Shown: positions 27,472 through 36,135 of the stretch, one piece after another | Position numbering within the stretch: position 1 is the first letter of the stretch | How the letters are laid out: every line of letters starts with the position of its first letter | Assembly: GCF_000179615.1 (NCBI RefSeq) | Contig: NZ_AEDD01000003.1 | Location: 266,363 to 330,362, forward strand | Reading direction: 5' to 3' | Source of the DNA: Paenibacillus curdlanolyticus YK9 | Lineage (GTDB): Bacteria; Bacillota; Bacilli; Paenibacillales; Paenibacillaceae | Length of the DNA stretch: 64,000 nucleotides | Translations under genes and position numbers: made by a program | The notes under the pieces: model-generated | Database searches by the model: none | What the model was told of the DNA's origin: nothing | The model's input: the letters and a program-made list of their open reading frames with translations, nothing else

Positions 27472-28190
27472 GGCTGCTCACCCGCGTGGTCTACGACATT
27501 TAACGATTCGGGGCTGAAGGCGATAACCAGCTTTCGCTCGCCGCGTTTGCACAGCTCATCCAGCCGCAGCCACTGCGCCTCCGTCAAATTCAAATTAATG
27601 TAATCAATCATCGCGTTCGCATCCCGGCGCGAAGCGTACATCTGCTCCTTATCCCCATTGGCAAGCGACAATAAATTCGATTGATCCGAATCGTCGACCT
27701 CCGTGTTGGCGGCTGACTTCACCGAGGCCACCTTGACCGGCTTATCGAATAACCGAGACGACGAATCCGCCTCTCCTGACATGTACAGCACGACGAGATC
27801 TCCCGCTCGAATGCCGTTAGACACCGATAACACATAGCTCCGCGGAATTTGGAAGGTCGATTGCGATTGATCAGGCAGCAGCCGATACCTGTCCAGCTTC
27901 CACTTTAACAGCGGCTCCTCCGCGCCTAGCGGGACGACGGCTTCCCAGCCATCCGCCTCGACCAGCTCCAGCACCATATCCTGCTGAACAGCCGATTTGG
28001 CAATCGAGCGATACGTCAAGTCCGCTGCTTCTAACCGTTCTCCCGCGGCGATGAATCGCTTCGGCACGACGATGCGCACCATGTCCTTGCCCTCCAACTG
28101 CCGAGCCTGAACCGCATAGATCCCATAAACCAGCACCCCCGCCATCACTGCGGCAGCCACGCTGACCGCAACATTTCGTTTCTTGTTCAT
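27468..28190 (-). CDS. cpaB: CpaB/RcpC-like SAF-domain protein
   Basis: A 240-residue protein with a membrane anchor (VAVSVAAAVMAGVLVYGIYAV), then a SAF domain starting VRIVVPKRFIAAGERLEAADLTYRSI, typical of CpaB/RcpC of Flp pilus loci. The C-terminal part has the VSNGIRAGDLVVLYMSG segment. In Gram-negatives it assists the secretin; here, with no secretin, it may act in the wall. I choose ATG 28190, behind GGAGAGGAGCG. An extended start at 28298 would lie inside the leader terminator. First gene of the pilus operon. Confidence 0.82.
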   Translation of the reverse strand: MNKKRNVAVSVAAAVMAGVLVYGIYAVQARQLEGKDMVRIVVPKRFIAAGERLEAADLTYRSIAKSAVQQDMVLELVEADGWEAVVPLGAEEPLLKWKLDRYRLLPDQSQSTFQIPRSYVLSVSNGIRAGDLVVLYMSGEADSSSRLFDKPVKVASVKSAANTEVDDSDQSNLLSLANGDKEQMYASRRDANAMIDYINLNLTEAQWLRLDELCKRGERKLVIAFSPESLNVVDHAGEQP

Positions 28191-28240
28191 GATCGCTCCT
28201 CTCCCCGTGTTAATTCCTGGCGCCTGGCCCTCTGAGAACG

Positions 28241-28293
28241 CAAAAAAGAACGCAGCCAAAGCACGTAAAACGTACTTTCTGGCATGCGTTCTT
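28241..28293 (-). terminator. Leader terminator/attenuator before the pilus operon
   Basis: A long minus-strand stem: the AAGAACGCA...CCAGAAAG...ACG arm, loop TTTTA, and the CGT...CTTTGG...TGCGTTCTT arm, then TTTTTT. It stands 50 bp before cpaB and downstream of the promoter at 28352-28380, so it is placed to attenuate the pilus operon. Confidence 0.85.
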
Positions 28294-28310
28294 CGCATCC
28301 GTTCCTATTT
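28284..28310 (-). promoter_or_regulatory. Conserved leader box plus antiterminator-like hairpin (copy 2)
   Basis: AAATAGGAACGG (28310-28299) is followed directly by stem ATGCG, loop AAGAA and stem CGCAT. The loop and 3' strand are the first part of the terminator arm. Copy 1 at 7647-7673 has the same box and spacing, with stem GCAGG/CCTGC and loop AAGCA. Confidence 0.65.
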
Positions 28311-28351
28311 GCAGCGCCGTCTGAATCGACGGTATGCTTTTGTTTGAATCT

Positions 28352-28380
28352 ATATTAGCAAGGCGATTGTCGCTTGTCTA
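28352..28380 (-). promoter_or_regulatory. Sigma-A promoter of the pilus operon
   Basis: TAGACA (28375-28380), 17-bp spacer, TAATAT (28352-28357). The leader of about 155 nt also contains a 5' hairpin CCGTC-GATTCA-GACGG (28317-28332). Confidence 0.65.
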
Positions 28381-28412
28381 CAGTTTTTTGAAAATTTTGT
28401 CGCTTCATCCCT

Positions 28413-29000
28413 TTATTCGTCGATTGAAGGGCGCAATCCTCGAAGGACGAACGAGACGACCTCCTCCGTCATCTGCTCCAACTCTCCCTCGTCTCCAGAC
28501 AAAAAGGGCTTCCAGAACGAACATACGCGCTGGAAGAGAATGATGCCGAGCGTCGACATAAATGCGGAATCAAGCGACTGATAATGAAAAGCCCCTTGCT
28601 CCTTGCCTTCCCTTATCCATTCTCTGAGCTGCATCCAAGACTCCGACACATATTCGCGAATGCGGACGGTCCGCTCCGTATCAAGCAATATCTCCTGTTG
28701 GATAATCTGGACCATCTTCGGCTCCCGCATTCTGTAAGCGATTACCTCTTTAATCATTCGTCGAATGCCCTCTTCTGGCGTGTAAGTCTCAGACAAATAC
28801 TTGCTGTACAGACCCGCCGGGAAAAACGTATCGAACATCGTAAAAAACATATTTTCCTTACCGCCGAAATAATAGGAGACGAGCGCCTGGTTGGCGCCCG
28901 CATCCTCGCATATTTGACGAACCGTCGTGCCGTCAAAGCCCTGGCTTGCAAAACGGTTTTTGGCTGCTTGCAAGATTTTGAGCTTAATATCCGAATCCAT
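28413..29000 (-). CDS. TetR-family transcriptional regulator
   Basis: A 195-residue protein with an N-terminal helix-turn-helix typical of TetR: ILQAAKNRFASQGFDGTTVRQICEDAGANQALVSYYFGGKEN. The ligand-binding half is helical. It lies 69 bp downstream of the ABC-2/YhgE-like gene on the same strand and probably controls that gene. The TGTTT/AAACA repeats at 30297-30308 before the transporter are a candidate operator. Confidence 0.88.
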   Translation of the reverse strand: MDSDIKLKILQAAKNRFASQGFDGTTVRQICEDAGANQALVSYYFGGKENMFFTMFDTFFPAGLYSKYLSETYTPEEGIRRMIKEVIAYRMREPKMVQIIQQEILLDTERTVRIREYVSESWMQLREWIREGKEQGAFHYQSLDSAFMSTLGIILFQRVCSFWKPFLSGDEGELEQMTEEVVSFVLRGLRPSIDE

Positions 29001-29068
29001 ACGCGAAACCTCCGAATCGATGCTTATGCTCGTATTATGAGGGACAGCGGCTGGTTATGCAATTGCAA

Positions 29069-30250
29069 TTAAGACTTGCTGGATACAGTCGCCACTTGAG
29101 CAGGGGCCGCCGATTGGATCGGCTTGCCTTTCTTCATGCCTACCGCAGCAGCGCTAATGGCCATTGCCGCAACCGCGATCACAGCAAGCAGCCCTGCCGC
29201 ATGCGCGGCTGTAGGCCCGCCGAACAAGATATTCATGATGCCCTGCACCGCATAGGTCGCTGGCAAAGCATCCCCGACATGCACGTAGAAGCTTGGAAGA
29301 AGCTCACGTGGAATCATAGCGCCGGACGAGACGAGTTGGATCGACAAGGACAAAATGTTAAAGAGCATGCCCGCCATGCCGAACAGGAACAGGAACATTT
29401 GAGAAACGAACATGAAAGTGACGACCGTCAGCGCTTGGAATGCCCACAGCAGCAAGAAGCCATGCTCGGCTTGCCCGCCTAACGATGCGATTAACGCTAC
29501 CCCGACGCCCGAAACGACAATGGCAGAGCCAGCATTCAGAAGGAAACGTACCGCCATCCGCTGCCATTTGCTGAATTGGGCGCTCAGCATCATCGACGAC
29601 TGCTCGATATTCATCCCCATAATCATCGCCCCGACATACGACGCCAGAACGAGCATCATCGGCACCATTTGATTGTTCATGCCATCGATTTTATTCGTGG
29701 ATGCAATGTCCGCTTTCACTTTGTCAGCAAGCGATGCCGCTATTGCTTTCGCCTGATCGGCCGTCATGTTCTGGCTTGTGAGCAGCGCTTCCGCCCCGCC
29801 GGCTACAGCCTGTTTGTTCACCTCTGCGGACAGGCGGTCTGCCGCGCTCTGCATAATGCTTTTAATCATCGCCGGGTTCGATTCATTGATTGTGAACTGC
29901 AGCGCGCCCTGCCCGCCCGGCGCCTGCAGCCCTTCCATGAAGCCCTGTGGAATAACGATGACCATCTGCAGGTCGCGGTCATTCAACGCTTGCTCCGCAA
30001 CCGCCGCATCCTTGTAAAGCTCCGTCTGGAAAGGAACCGCCTGCTTCAATCGCTCTGACAAAACGTTGCCCGCGTCGCCGTCCGCATTCACAATTCCCAC
30101 ATGCAGCTTGCTGACGCGATCCGTCACCCCGTCATAACCAGTCATCCAGATCACCGAAAAAATAAGCTGGAACGTAATCGCCGTAATAATGCCTACGATC
30201 GTTGTCGGCCGTTTCAAAAATGCAATAACCGCTTGCTTCATCTCCGCCAC
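29069..30250 (-). CDS. YhgE/Pip-like ABC-2 membrane protein
   Basis: A 393-residue protein. An N-terminal helix (TIVGIITAITFQLIFSVIWM) leads to an exported domain of about 170 residues (residues ~35-190) and then five to six transmembrane helices (from MNNQMVPMMLVLASYVGAM onwards). This is the YhgE/Pip or DUF3533 architecture, found in drug or peptide exporters with no ATPase of their own. No ATPase gene is adjacent. The TetR gene follows it, suggesting drug-responsive control. Confidence 0.8.
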   Translation of the reverse strand: MAEMKQAVIAFLKRPTTIVGIITAITFQLIFSVIWMTGYDGVTDRVSKLHVGIVNADGDAGNVLSERLKQAVPFQTELYKDAAVAEQALNDRDLQMVIVIPQGFMEGLQAPGGQGALQFTINESNPAMIKSIMQSAADRLSAEVNKQAVAGGAEALLTSQNMTADQAKAIAASLADKVKADIASTNKIDGMNNQMVPMMLVLASYVGAMIMGMNIEQSSMMLSAQFSKWQRMAVRFLLNAGSAIVVSGVGVALIASLGGQAEHGFLLLWAFQALTVVTFMFVSQMFLFLFGMAGMLFNILSLSIQLVSSGAMIPRELLPSFYVHVGDALPATYAVQGIMNILFGGPTAAHAAGLLAVIAVAAMAISAAAVGMKKGKPIQSAAPAQVATVSSKS

Positions 30251-30272
30251 ACTCCTTATTTTATCACTCTAA

Positions 30273-30312
30273 ACAAACATTTAAAATGACCGTTTAAAAC
30301 ATCTGTTTAAAT
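30273..30312. promoter_or_regulatory. Candidate TetR operator region
   Basis: Just upstream of the YhgE-like gene lies an AT-rich array of AAAC/GTTT half-sites. It includes AAACATCTGTTT (30297-30308), an inverted repeat with 5-bp arms, and ATTTAAAATGACCGTTTAAA. Position and symmetry fit a TetR site; which repeat is used cannot be told. Confidence 0.45.
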
Positions 30313-30348
30313 CATATGCAAAGTACAGCGCCCTGTCAACCCGCGGAC

Positions 30349-30392
30349 AAAAAAATCTCCCGCCAGTGAATGAAAGCCCACTGACGGGAGAT
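30349..30392 (-). terminator. Intrinsic terminator after ndoA
   Basis: Stem ATCTCCCG/CGGGAGAT with an inner CAGTG/CACTG pair, followed on the minus strand by TTTTTTTG. Confidence 0.9.
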
Positions 30393-30412
30393 ACTATTCG
30401 TTATCCGTTTTG

Positions 30413-30763
30413 TTAAAAGTCGATTAAGCCGACACTAATTTGAAGCGCTTCGTCTACTTTACGCATCATCTCGTCGTCCAGATGCGTAATTTTGTCTGTC
30501 AATCGCTGCTTGTCGATCGTCCGGATCTGCTCCAGCAAAACAACGGAATCCCTGTCAAACCCGTGCGATTCCGCCTCGATCTCAACATGCGTGGGAAGCT
30601 TTGCCTTCTGGATCTGCGCTGTAATAGCCGCAACGATTACCGTTGGGCTGAATCGATTGCCGATATCGTTCTGGATCACGAGCACGGGACGGACACCGCC
30701 CTGCTCGGACCCGACGACTGGTGACAAATCCGCAAAAAACACATCTCCGCGTTTTACGATCAA
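30413..30763 (-). CDS. ndoA: mRNA interferase toxin NdoA (EndoA/MazF)
   Basis: A 116-residue protein of the exact family length and nearly canonical sequence: [42 protein letters not shown], then [16 protein letters not shown]. MazF-type toxins cut RNA at short motifs, and the B. subtilis enzyme targets UACAU. It follows the antitoxin by 3 bp, within the conserved ydcC-alr-ndoAI-ndoA block. Confidence 0.97.
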   Translation of the reverse strand: MIVKRGDVFFADLSPVVGSEQGGVRPVLVIQNDIGNRFSPTVIVAAITAQIQKAKLPTHVEIEAESHGFDRDSVVLLEQIRTIDKQRLTDKITHLDDEMMRKVDEALQISVGLIDF

Positions 30764-30766
30764 GCT

Positions 30767-31048
30767 TTACACCCCGCTTACGAGACGGCCGAGCGTATGG
30801 TCGGCATCTTCCTCCGCGTGAAATGCTTCCGAGGCCATGTTCAGGTTGATCTTCGCCATCTCCAGATACCCGCGCTGCATCGATTCGCGGATCTGCCGCT
30901 TCTTTCGCTCCACTAGATACAGCTTCATGGCTTGCCGAATGAATTCGCTGCGATTGGAATTTTCTTTGGCGACGATGCCATCGACCTCCTCTAGCAGTTG
31001 ATCTGGCAAGCTGATCATGATTCTCTTGGTGTTCTGCATATTGGCCAC
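30767..31048 (-). CDS. ndoAI: Antitoxin NdoAI (EndoAI), ribbon-helix-helix
   Basis: A 93-residue protein when started at GTG 31048, which has GGAGGTG upstream. This equals the length I recall for B. subtilis EndoAI. The RHH domain is visible: RIMISLPDQLLEEVDGIVA then SNRSEFIRQAMKLYLVERKK. The C-terminal tail wraps the toxin. A longer frame to 31090 lacks a good ribosome site. Confidence 0.92.
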   Translation of the reverse strand: MANMQNTKRIMISLPDQLLEEVDGIVAKENSNRSEFIRQAMKLYLVERKKRQIRESMQRGYLEMAKINLNMASEAFHAEEDADHTLGRLVSGV

Positions 31049-31280
31049 CGAACTAGCACCTCCAAAACTTTTCCAGACCCTTATATCCATTATGTCAAAT
31101 TCCCCACTCCGCTATACTACACATACTTATGAGACGAACACAGCCGTTATGCAAGTGCAGCAAGATGTAGCCGCATTCATGACATATCAGTCGTATTGCA
31201 ACGGATCTATCTGGTTGAGCATTAAGATTCGAGGCAAATCGCTGTATTCCTGCCTCATCTCACAAATTATGCGCTGGAAA

Positions 31281-32456
31281 TTAAAGCAACGGGTTTGAAA
31301 TCGACTGTACTGCCCCATTCCGCACAAAGACACGGGGAACACGCGCAGCAAGCATGCAGGTGACCTCATAATTAATCGTCCCCAGCTTATCCGCGATATC
31401 GTCCGCCGTAATGACCTCATCGCCTTGACGTCCCATAATGACGACTTCTTCATCCGCCTGCACCTGAACGCCCCCTTGCTCAGCAGGATCAAGCGCAATC
31501 ATACACTGGTCCATGCAGATCGTTCCAAGGATAGGAACACGGGTGCCGCGCACAAGCGCTTCGGCTTTGCCGCTCAGCATTCGGCTAAAGCCGTCCGCAT
31601 AGCCAATGGGCAGCGTACCGATTCGTTCCTGTCCGCTCGTCACGTATCGGGCGCCATAGCTAATTCCCCAGTGCTCAGGAGCGGTCTTCGTCATTGCGAC
31701 AGCCGTCTTCAGCGACATGACCGGCTCAAGCGCGATCTCCTTCTGATTCACCTGAGCGGAAGGATACAAGCCATACATCCCAATGCCGAGGCGCAGCATG
31801 CCATGGCCCCAGTTTGGCGTATCGATGCCTGTCGCGCTGTTTGCCGCATGGAACAATGAGATCGGCAGCGCGTTGTTTCGCACATAATCCACTACGCCGT
31901 TAAACCGCTCATATTGCTGCTCCGTATAAGCTTTGTCCAGCTCGTCGGCCTTGGAATAGTGCGTGAACAGCCCTTCGACGCGCAGCTGCTTGACCGTTAA
32001 CGCTCGTTCTATGAATCGCTCGGCCTCTAATCCGGGAAGCATGCCAAGACGCCCCATGCCCGAATCAATCTTAATATGAACCGCCAGCTGCTTGCCATTC
32101 TCCGGCAACGCCGCGGCCGCTTCGAGGATATCGTATCGGAACAACGCAATCGTAATATCATAGTCTCTCGCTACCGCCAAACCCGCTGCAGGTACGTAGC
32201 CAAGCACAAGAATCGGCTTCGTAATGCCCGCTTGCCTCAATTGAATCGCTTCATCCAAAAAAGCGACGCCCATGTAATCGACGCCGAATGCTTCAGCCTC
32301 GCGCGCGATGCCTACAGCCCCATGTCCATATGCATTCGCTTTCACCGAAGCCATCAACAGCATGCCTTCTGGAATTGCTTGGCGAAACGCCGTCAGATTA
32401 ACGCGAAGCGCGTCTAAAGAAATCTCAGCTCGTGTCGCCCGATAATAAGCTTCCAC
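31281..32456 (-). CDS. alr: Alanine racemase
   Basis: A 391-residue fold-III PLP enzyme that interconverts L- and D-alanine for peptidoglycan. The PLP lysine lies in MASVKANAYGHGAVGIA. The second catalytic base, Tyr, is in ISYGARYVTSG with LPIGYADGFSR beyond. I take GTG 32456 as start, behind GAGGAGAAGG, which gives the family length. The frame could open to 32528 but without support. Flanked by ydcC and ndoAI as in B. subtilis. Confidence 0.95.
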   Translation of the reverse strand: MEAYYRATRAEISLDALRVNLTAFRQAIPEGMLLMASVKANAYGHGAVGIAREAEAFGVDYMGVAFLDEAIQLRQAGITKPILVLGYVPAAGLAVARDYDITIALFRYDILEAAAALPENGKQLAVHIKIDSGMGRLGMLPGLEAERFIERALTVKQLRVEGLFTHYSKADELDKAYTEQQYERFNGVVDYVRNNALPISLFHAANSATGIDTPNWGHGMLRLGIGMYGLYPSAQVNQKEIALEPVMSLKTAVAMTKTAPEHWGISYGARYVTSGQERIGTLPIGYADGFSRMLSGKAEALVRGTRVPILGTICMDQCMIALDPAEQGGVQVQADEEVVIMGRQGDEVITADDIADKLGTINYEVTCMLAARVPRVFVRNGAVQSISNPLL

Positions 32457-32565
32457 CTTCGTCACCTTCTCCTCATGCCGTAACAACCCAATAGAAACTA
32501 TGTTAAAGCTTGAGGCTGGCAGTGTCAATGAACGCGAATCGTTTTGGTACGAGGGACCTGTTGGA

Positions 32566-32612
32566 AAACAAAAGACAGCAGCGCTCTTCGTCGGAGCGCC
32601 GCCATCTGCTGC
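32566..32612 (-). terminator. Probable terminator between ydcC and alr
   Basis: Nested minus-strand arms CAGCAG/CTGCTG and GCGCTC/GAGCGC with a 6-nt bulge, then TCTTTTGTTTT. The imperfect stem makes it a weaker candidate. Confidence 0.5.
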
Positions 32613-32634
32613 TTATTGCATCAAAAAATGGGAG

Positions 32635-33816
32635 TTACTTCGTCGGTTCGCCGTCTACGGATTGCGCGATTGCGACCATTTCCTCTAACGGCATGTCAGA
32701 GCTGGTCGTGAGCCGGAACTCGTTGCCCTCATAGGTCCAAGTCAGCGTCTGCTGGTCATCGCCAGTCAACTGCCCCATCGTGAATCCGAGGTCCACCAGC
32801 TCGCCAGGAATATACGTAGCTGCTACATCCTTCGGCTGGGTTTGCAAAATGGTATAGTCATACGTTCCTGTGTAACGCTGCAGGACGCCGGTATTGCCGC
32901 CGAACGTAATCTCCTGCGTATCCTTCCATGCTACGCCGTCACCCAGGTAGGTCGGCTGCATTTCTTGGAACGTGCTAGGCAGCGCCATCGTATCCTCGGC
33001 TTTCGGTTCTTCCTTGCCCGCGTCTCCCGATTGGTTCGGATCGCTTGCCGCTCCGTTGTCTCCCGCGCCTGCCGAGCCATCCGTCTTTTCTCCGTTTGCG
33101 TCCGTACCAGTCGCTTTGTTCGGATCGTCTGGATTTGCTGCTTTGCCATCATCCGTCGTCGACGGCGCAGGCGCAGGAGCAGCTCCGGCATTGAGATTCG
33201 CCTGCGTGTCGAAGGCGTTCTTATCGAATTTCGGATCGAATTTGAACTCGTCGAACGTCACCTCAACCATCACCGATGCATTGGTGTCGGACACTTCCAC
33301 TTTGCTAGGCGCAAAGTTTTCTTTGTTCAGCCAAATTTTTTGCCGTGCGAGGCTGGCATTCTGGTAGTTAGCCATGACATCGAACACATACGCATCGTTA
33401 TCCGAAGCAAATTGGCGCGACTCGTCATTCAGAATGCTTGAGAGCAGCGTCTGATACAGATAGACTTGCCCTTGGTTGTCCGGCCAGTCGCTTTGGAAAC
33501 GGAACACTTTATTTAACCTAGGCGTGAGGACGAATACGCCGTCGTCATTGCGCAGCACGATTTGGGTAATATCCTTCTTCTCGTTAGTCAACGCGATCCG
33601 ATAGAAATGATCCTTCTGATACCAAACCTCAACTTTGTACTCCAACGGCTGCTGGCTCGTATTGAGCTTCATCGTTCCTTTTGCCTGATAGCTTTCCATC
33701 TTGTTCTGAACCTTGCCAAGCTCCTTAATGACGGATTCCGGATTTTTCGCTCCGCACGCGGTAGCGATAATCGTGAAGCACATCATAATGGCCGTGATCC
33801 AAATGATCCGACGCAT
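32635..33816 (-). CDS. ydcC: YdcC-like lipoprotein (LolA-type fold)
   Basis: A 393-residue protein that begins at ATG 33816 behind GAGGGGTGG. A lipoprotein-like signal ends at IIATAC-GAK, with the Cys as lipid site. The body resembles outer-membrane-lipoprotein-carrier (LolA/YdcC) proteins: VIKELGKVQNKMESYQAKGTM, then repeated beta strands. A low-complexity Asp/Ala/Asn-rich linker lies between about residues 215 and 285. In B. subtilis ydcC, next to alr, is linked to sporulation. The longer upstream frame to 34116 is not credible because it runs through the terminator at 33919-33960. Confidence 0.85.
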   Translation of the reverse strand: MRRIIWITAIMMCFTIIATACGAKNPESVIKELGKVQNKMESYQAKGTMKLNTSQQPLEYKVEVWYQKDHFYRIALTNEKKDITQIVLRNDDGVFVLTPRLNKVFRFQSDWPDNQGQVYLYQTLLSSILNDESRQFASDNDAYVFDVMANYQNASLARQKIWLNKENFAPSKVEVSDTNASVMVEVTFDEFKFDPKFDKNAFDTQANLNAGAAPAPAPSTTDDGKAANPDDPNKATGTDANGEKTDGSAGAGDNGAASDPNQSGDAGKEEPKAEDTMALPSTFQEMQPTYLGDGVAWKDTQEITFGGNTGVLQRYTGTYDYTILQTQPKDVAATYIPGELVDLGFTMGQLTGDDQQTLTWTYEGNEFRLTTSSDMPLEEMVAIAQSVDGEPTK

Positions 33817-33918
33817 GAAATCCACCCCTCTGCACTTTGTGTGAACAACTGATAACATGTCTATGTGCAGACTTGGCCAATTATGCAGACGAGTTCCGGC
33901 TTGGCTCATGAGCTCATC

Positions 33919-33960
33919 GAAAAAAGGCCCAAGCCTCCACGCGCAGTGGAAGGCTGGGCC
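33919..33960 (-). terminator. Intrinsic terminator after the flavoprotein/ferredoxin operon
   Basis: Minus-strand stem GGCCCAGCCTTCCAC/GTGGAGGCTTGGGCC, followed by TTTTTT. Confidence 0.92.
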
Positions 33961-33967
33961 TCTACAT

Positions 33968-34333
33968 TCAGGAAGTTGCGAAAGGCTGCCGCGGCTTGCG
34001 ATTGGCTGCCGTGAACGTCTCGAAGAAGGGCGTCGTATCCTCTCTCGCCATCGTTGTCGCAGCGTTTTTATGCCAGCCGATCTCAGCGCGCCAACTGCCC
34101 AGTTGGCCAGATGCAATCAACTGCTCCTCATCCACCGCAACGGAAACCTCCGCCTGCGGGGCGACATACAGTGCATCGACGGGGCAGTACGCTTCGCACA
34201 TAAAGCAGGTTTGGCAGTCATCTTGTCTGGCGATAACAGGCAGCATGCCCGCCATATCAAACACATTGGTCGGGCATACCTTCACGCATAGCTGGCAGCC
34301 GATGCAGCGATTTGCACTTACAAGCTCGATCAT
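33968..34333 (-). CDS. Two-cluster ferredoxin, AprB-like (copy 1)
   Basis: A 121-residue protein with two [4Fe-4S] motifs: CIGCQLCVKVCP (residues ~10-21) and CQTCFMCEAYCP (~39-50). The C-terminal ~70 residues (ending KPRQPFATS) lack cysteines. The start at ATG 34333 overlaps the flavoprotein stop (ATGA), so the two are a coupled unit. The pair resembles adenylylsulfate-reductase-type AprA/AprB or fumarate-reductase-like partners, with electrons passing between the Fe-S clusters and FAD. Last gene of the operon, directly before its terminator. Confidence 0.85.
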   Translation of the reverse strand: MIELVSANRCIGCQLCVKVCPTNVFDMAGMLPVIARQDDCQTCFMCEAYCPVDALYVAPQAEVSVAVDEEQLIASGQLGSWRAEIGWHKNAATTMAREDTTPFFETFTAANRKPRQPFATS

Positions 34334-36003
34334 GTCAGCAATTCCTCCTTGCGGGCAATTGGCTTGGAGCCGCGGGAGACCTCCGATTGCGGAGCGATCG
34401 CAGCCAAACACTCCTGTGCATGCGGAACCTTCTCTGCGCGAATGCGAATGTCTTCGATCCCGGATACGATGAGGCGATGAGTCTGACGCGGATCTAGCTG
34501 CGGGTATTCCGCCAAGGACTGCAGCCCTCGCGTCTCCTTGCGCGCAAGCGCCGCCGTATACATCCATCTCGCGACCGTCAGCATGCCAGCCGTCTCACGC
34601 GCCCGCACTTTCCCCTGCACCGTAGCGTCATCAACGATCCTGCCTTCCAAAGCCGCCTTCAGCTTATGCAGCCGATCGAGAGATGCCCGGATGACCGGCT
34701 CACTGCGAAAATAATTGATTTCCAGCGGCAGCACCTCCCGTTGGATCGCTTCAATTAACGGCTTCGTCTCCAGCCGCTCGGAGGATGCTTGGCCGGCGGC
34801 GAGTCCATAACGCCCTACAGAGCGCAAGCTGCGAGAGCCAGCGTCCCGCTTCTGGTTAAGCGCATAGAGCGCAGCCCCGCTGCCGGCCCACGTTCCGCTG
34901 CAAATTGCCCACGAAGCGTTATAAGCGCCGCCGCCTGATACGGCGCCGGTCACCTTTTCCCGAGAAGCTGCATCTCCCGCCGCATACAAACCAGCGACGC
35001 TTGTCGCGCACTCCTCGCCAATCAGGCGCAGCCCGCCCGTTCCTCGCATCGTTCCCTCATACCGCAGCGTAAGCGGAAACTTATCCGTGAACGGATTGAT
35101 GCCCGCCCGCTCCAGCGGCATGAAAAAAATCGGATGCGCCTTGCGCAGAAACGTTTGCTTTTCCGGCGTGTCAGCAAGATCGATCGATGCATAGACCGGC
35201 CCATCGAGCAATAGCTTCTGCAGGCTTCCGAACGTGCGGTCTCCTTGGTGCAGCGCATTTCCATGCTCATCGTATAGGGTGGACCAGGCAAGCATTCGTC
35301 CCCTCGTTACGCTGCCGTCGGCAAAGCTGGGCGCATATTGGCGGCTGAACTCCATGCCGGACAGCTCTGCGCCCGCTTCGGAAGCCATCAGCAGCCCTTC
35401 TCCCGTCAGCACGTTGCAGCCAAGCCCTTTGCTAAGGAACGTACAGCCGCCCGTCGCCATAATGACCGCGTGCGCTCGAACCTCCCACGACTTTCCTGTC
35501 AGCCGGTTCACGCCGCGCGCGCCGCCGACGCCGTACTCGTCTGCCAGCAGCTCGAGCGCAGGCGATTGATCGAGAATGCGGACACCCAGCTTTCGAATGA
35601 CGCGCCGCATGAGCTGCATGTACTCCGGACCATGCAAATGGGTACGCAGCGTGTGGCCTTGCTCATCCTGCCGAAAAGGATATCCCCACTGCTCCAGCAG
35701 CTGCAAATTAATGTCCACCTGGTCCAATACCCGATGAATCCATGCGTTCTCGGACAGATACCCGCCCGCCTTCAGCCGTGCGGCAACCGCCTGCTCGCGC
35801 AGCTCCGCGATTGGCGGGATGACGAGCAGCGTCGTTCCTCCCGGCGCAGTAGCTCCGCTCGTGCCCACATAGCCTTTGTCCGCAAGTATGACCTTCGCTC
35901 CTTCCGATGCCGCACGCCAAGCCGCCCACGCGCCGGCAGGTCCGCCGCCTAACACGAGCACATCTGCAATGAACTTCTCCTCAAGCTCATGCTCCCGTTT
36001 CAT
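34330..36003 (-). CDS. FAD-dependent oxidoreductase, AprA/fumarate-reductase-like (copy 1)
   Basis: A 557-residue flavoprotein. Rossmann motif VLVLGGGPAGAWAAWRA (residues ~14-30), VILADKGYVGTSGAT, then the C-terminal FAD contact GLYAAGDAASREKVTGAVSGG. This is the FAD_binding_2 family that includes AprA, fumarate reductase and L-aspartate oxidase. ATG 36003 follows GGAGGCGGGG. A paralogue with the same ferredoxin partner lies at 38407-40014. I cannot name the substrate. Confidence 0.85.
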   Translation of the reverse strand: MKREHELEEKFIADVLVLGGGPAGAWAAWRAASEGAKVILADKGYVGTSGATAPGGTTLLVIPPIAELREQAVAARLKAGGYLSENAWIHRVLDQVDINLQLLEQWGYPFRQDEQGHTLRTHLHGPEYMQLMRRVIRKLGVRILDQSPALELLADEYGVGGARGVNRLTGKSWEVRAHAVIMATGGCTFLSKGLGCNVLTGEGLLMASEAGAELSGMEFSRQYAPSFADGSVTRGRMLAWSTLYDEHGNALHQGDRTFGSLQKLLLDGPVYASIDLADTPEKQTFLRKAHPIFFMPLERAGINPFTDKFPLTLRYEGTMRGTGGLRLIGEECATSVAGLYAAGDAASREKVTGAVSGGGAYNASWAICSGTWAGSGAALYALNQKRDAGSRSLRSVGRYGLAAGQASSERLETKPLIEAIQREVLPLEINYFRSEPVIRASLDRLHKLKAALEGRIVDDATVQGKVRARETAGMLTVARWMYTAALARKETRGLQSLAEYPQLDPRQTHRLIVSGIEDIRIRAEKVPHAQECLAAIAPQSEVSRGSKPIARKEELLT

Positions 36004-36033
36004 AGCCCCGCCTCCTACTCGATATTTAACGCC

Positions 36034-36071
36034 AAATAAGGCACGGAAGGGACACACCCAACCGTGCCTTA
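36034..36071 (-). terminator. Strong hairpin between hydrolase and flavoprotein 1
   Basis: A perfect 10-bp stem TAAGGCACGG/CCGTGCCTTA with a 15-nt loop. The T-run is only three, so it may be a partial terminator or an RNA-processing site that sets differential expression within the operon. Confidence 0.5.
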
Positions 36072-36135
36072 CCGCTAATCATTCAGCCATCGGGCGCTGC
36101 CACACGCGGCGCCTTCGAACCGTCTGCCTCTTCGT

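Noticed and set aside
28284-28332. A c-di-GMP-I (GEMM) riboswitch before the pilus genes
   Set aside because: GCATACC and TGCAAA are faintly similar, but the paired GGGACGCAAAGCC core and tetraloop receptor are missing.
32457-32528. A longer alanine racemase with 24 extra residues
   Set aside because: The extension lacks a ribosome site, while GTG 32456 has one and gives the family length.
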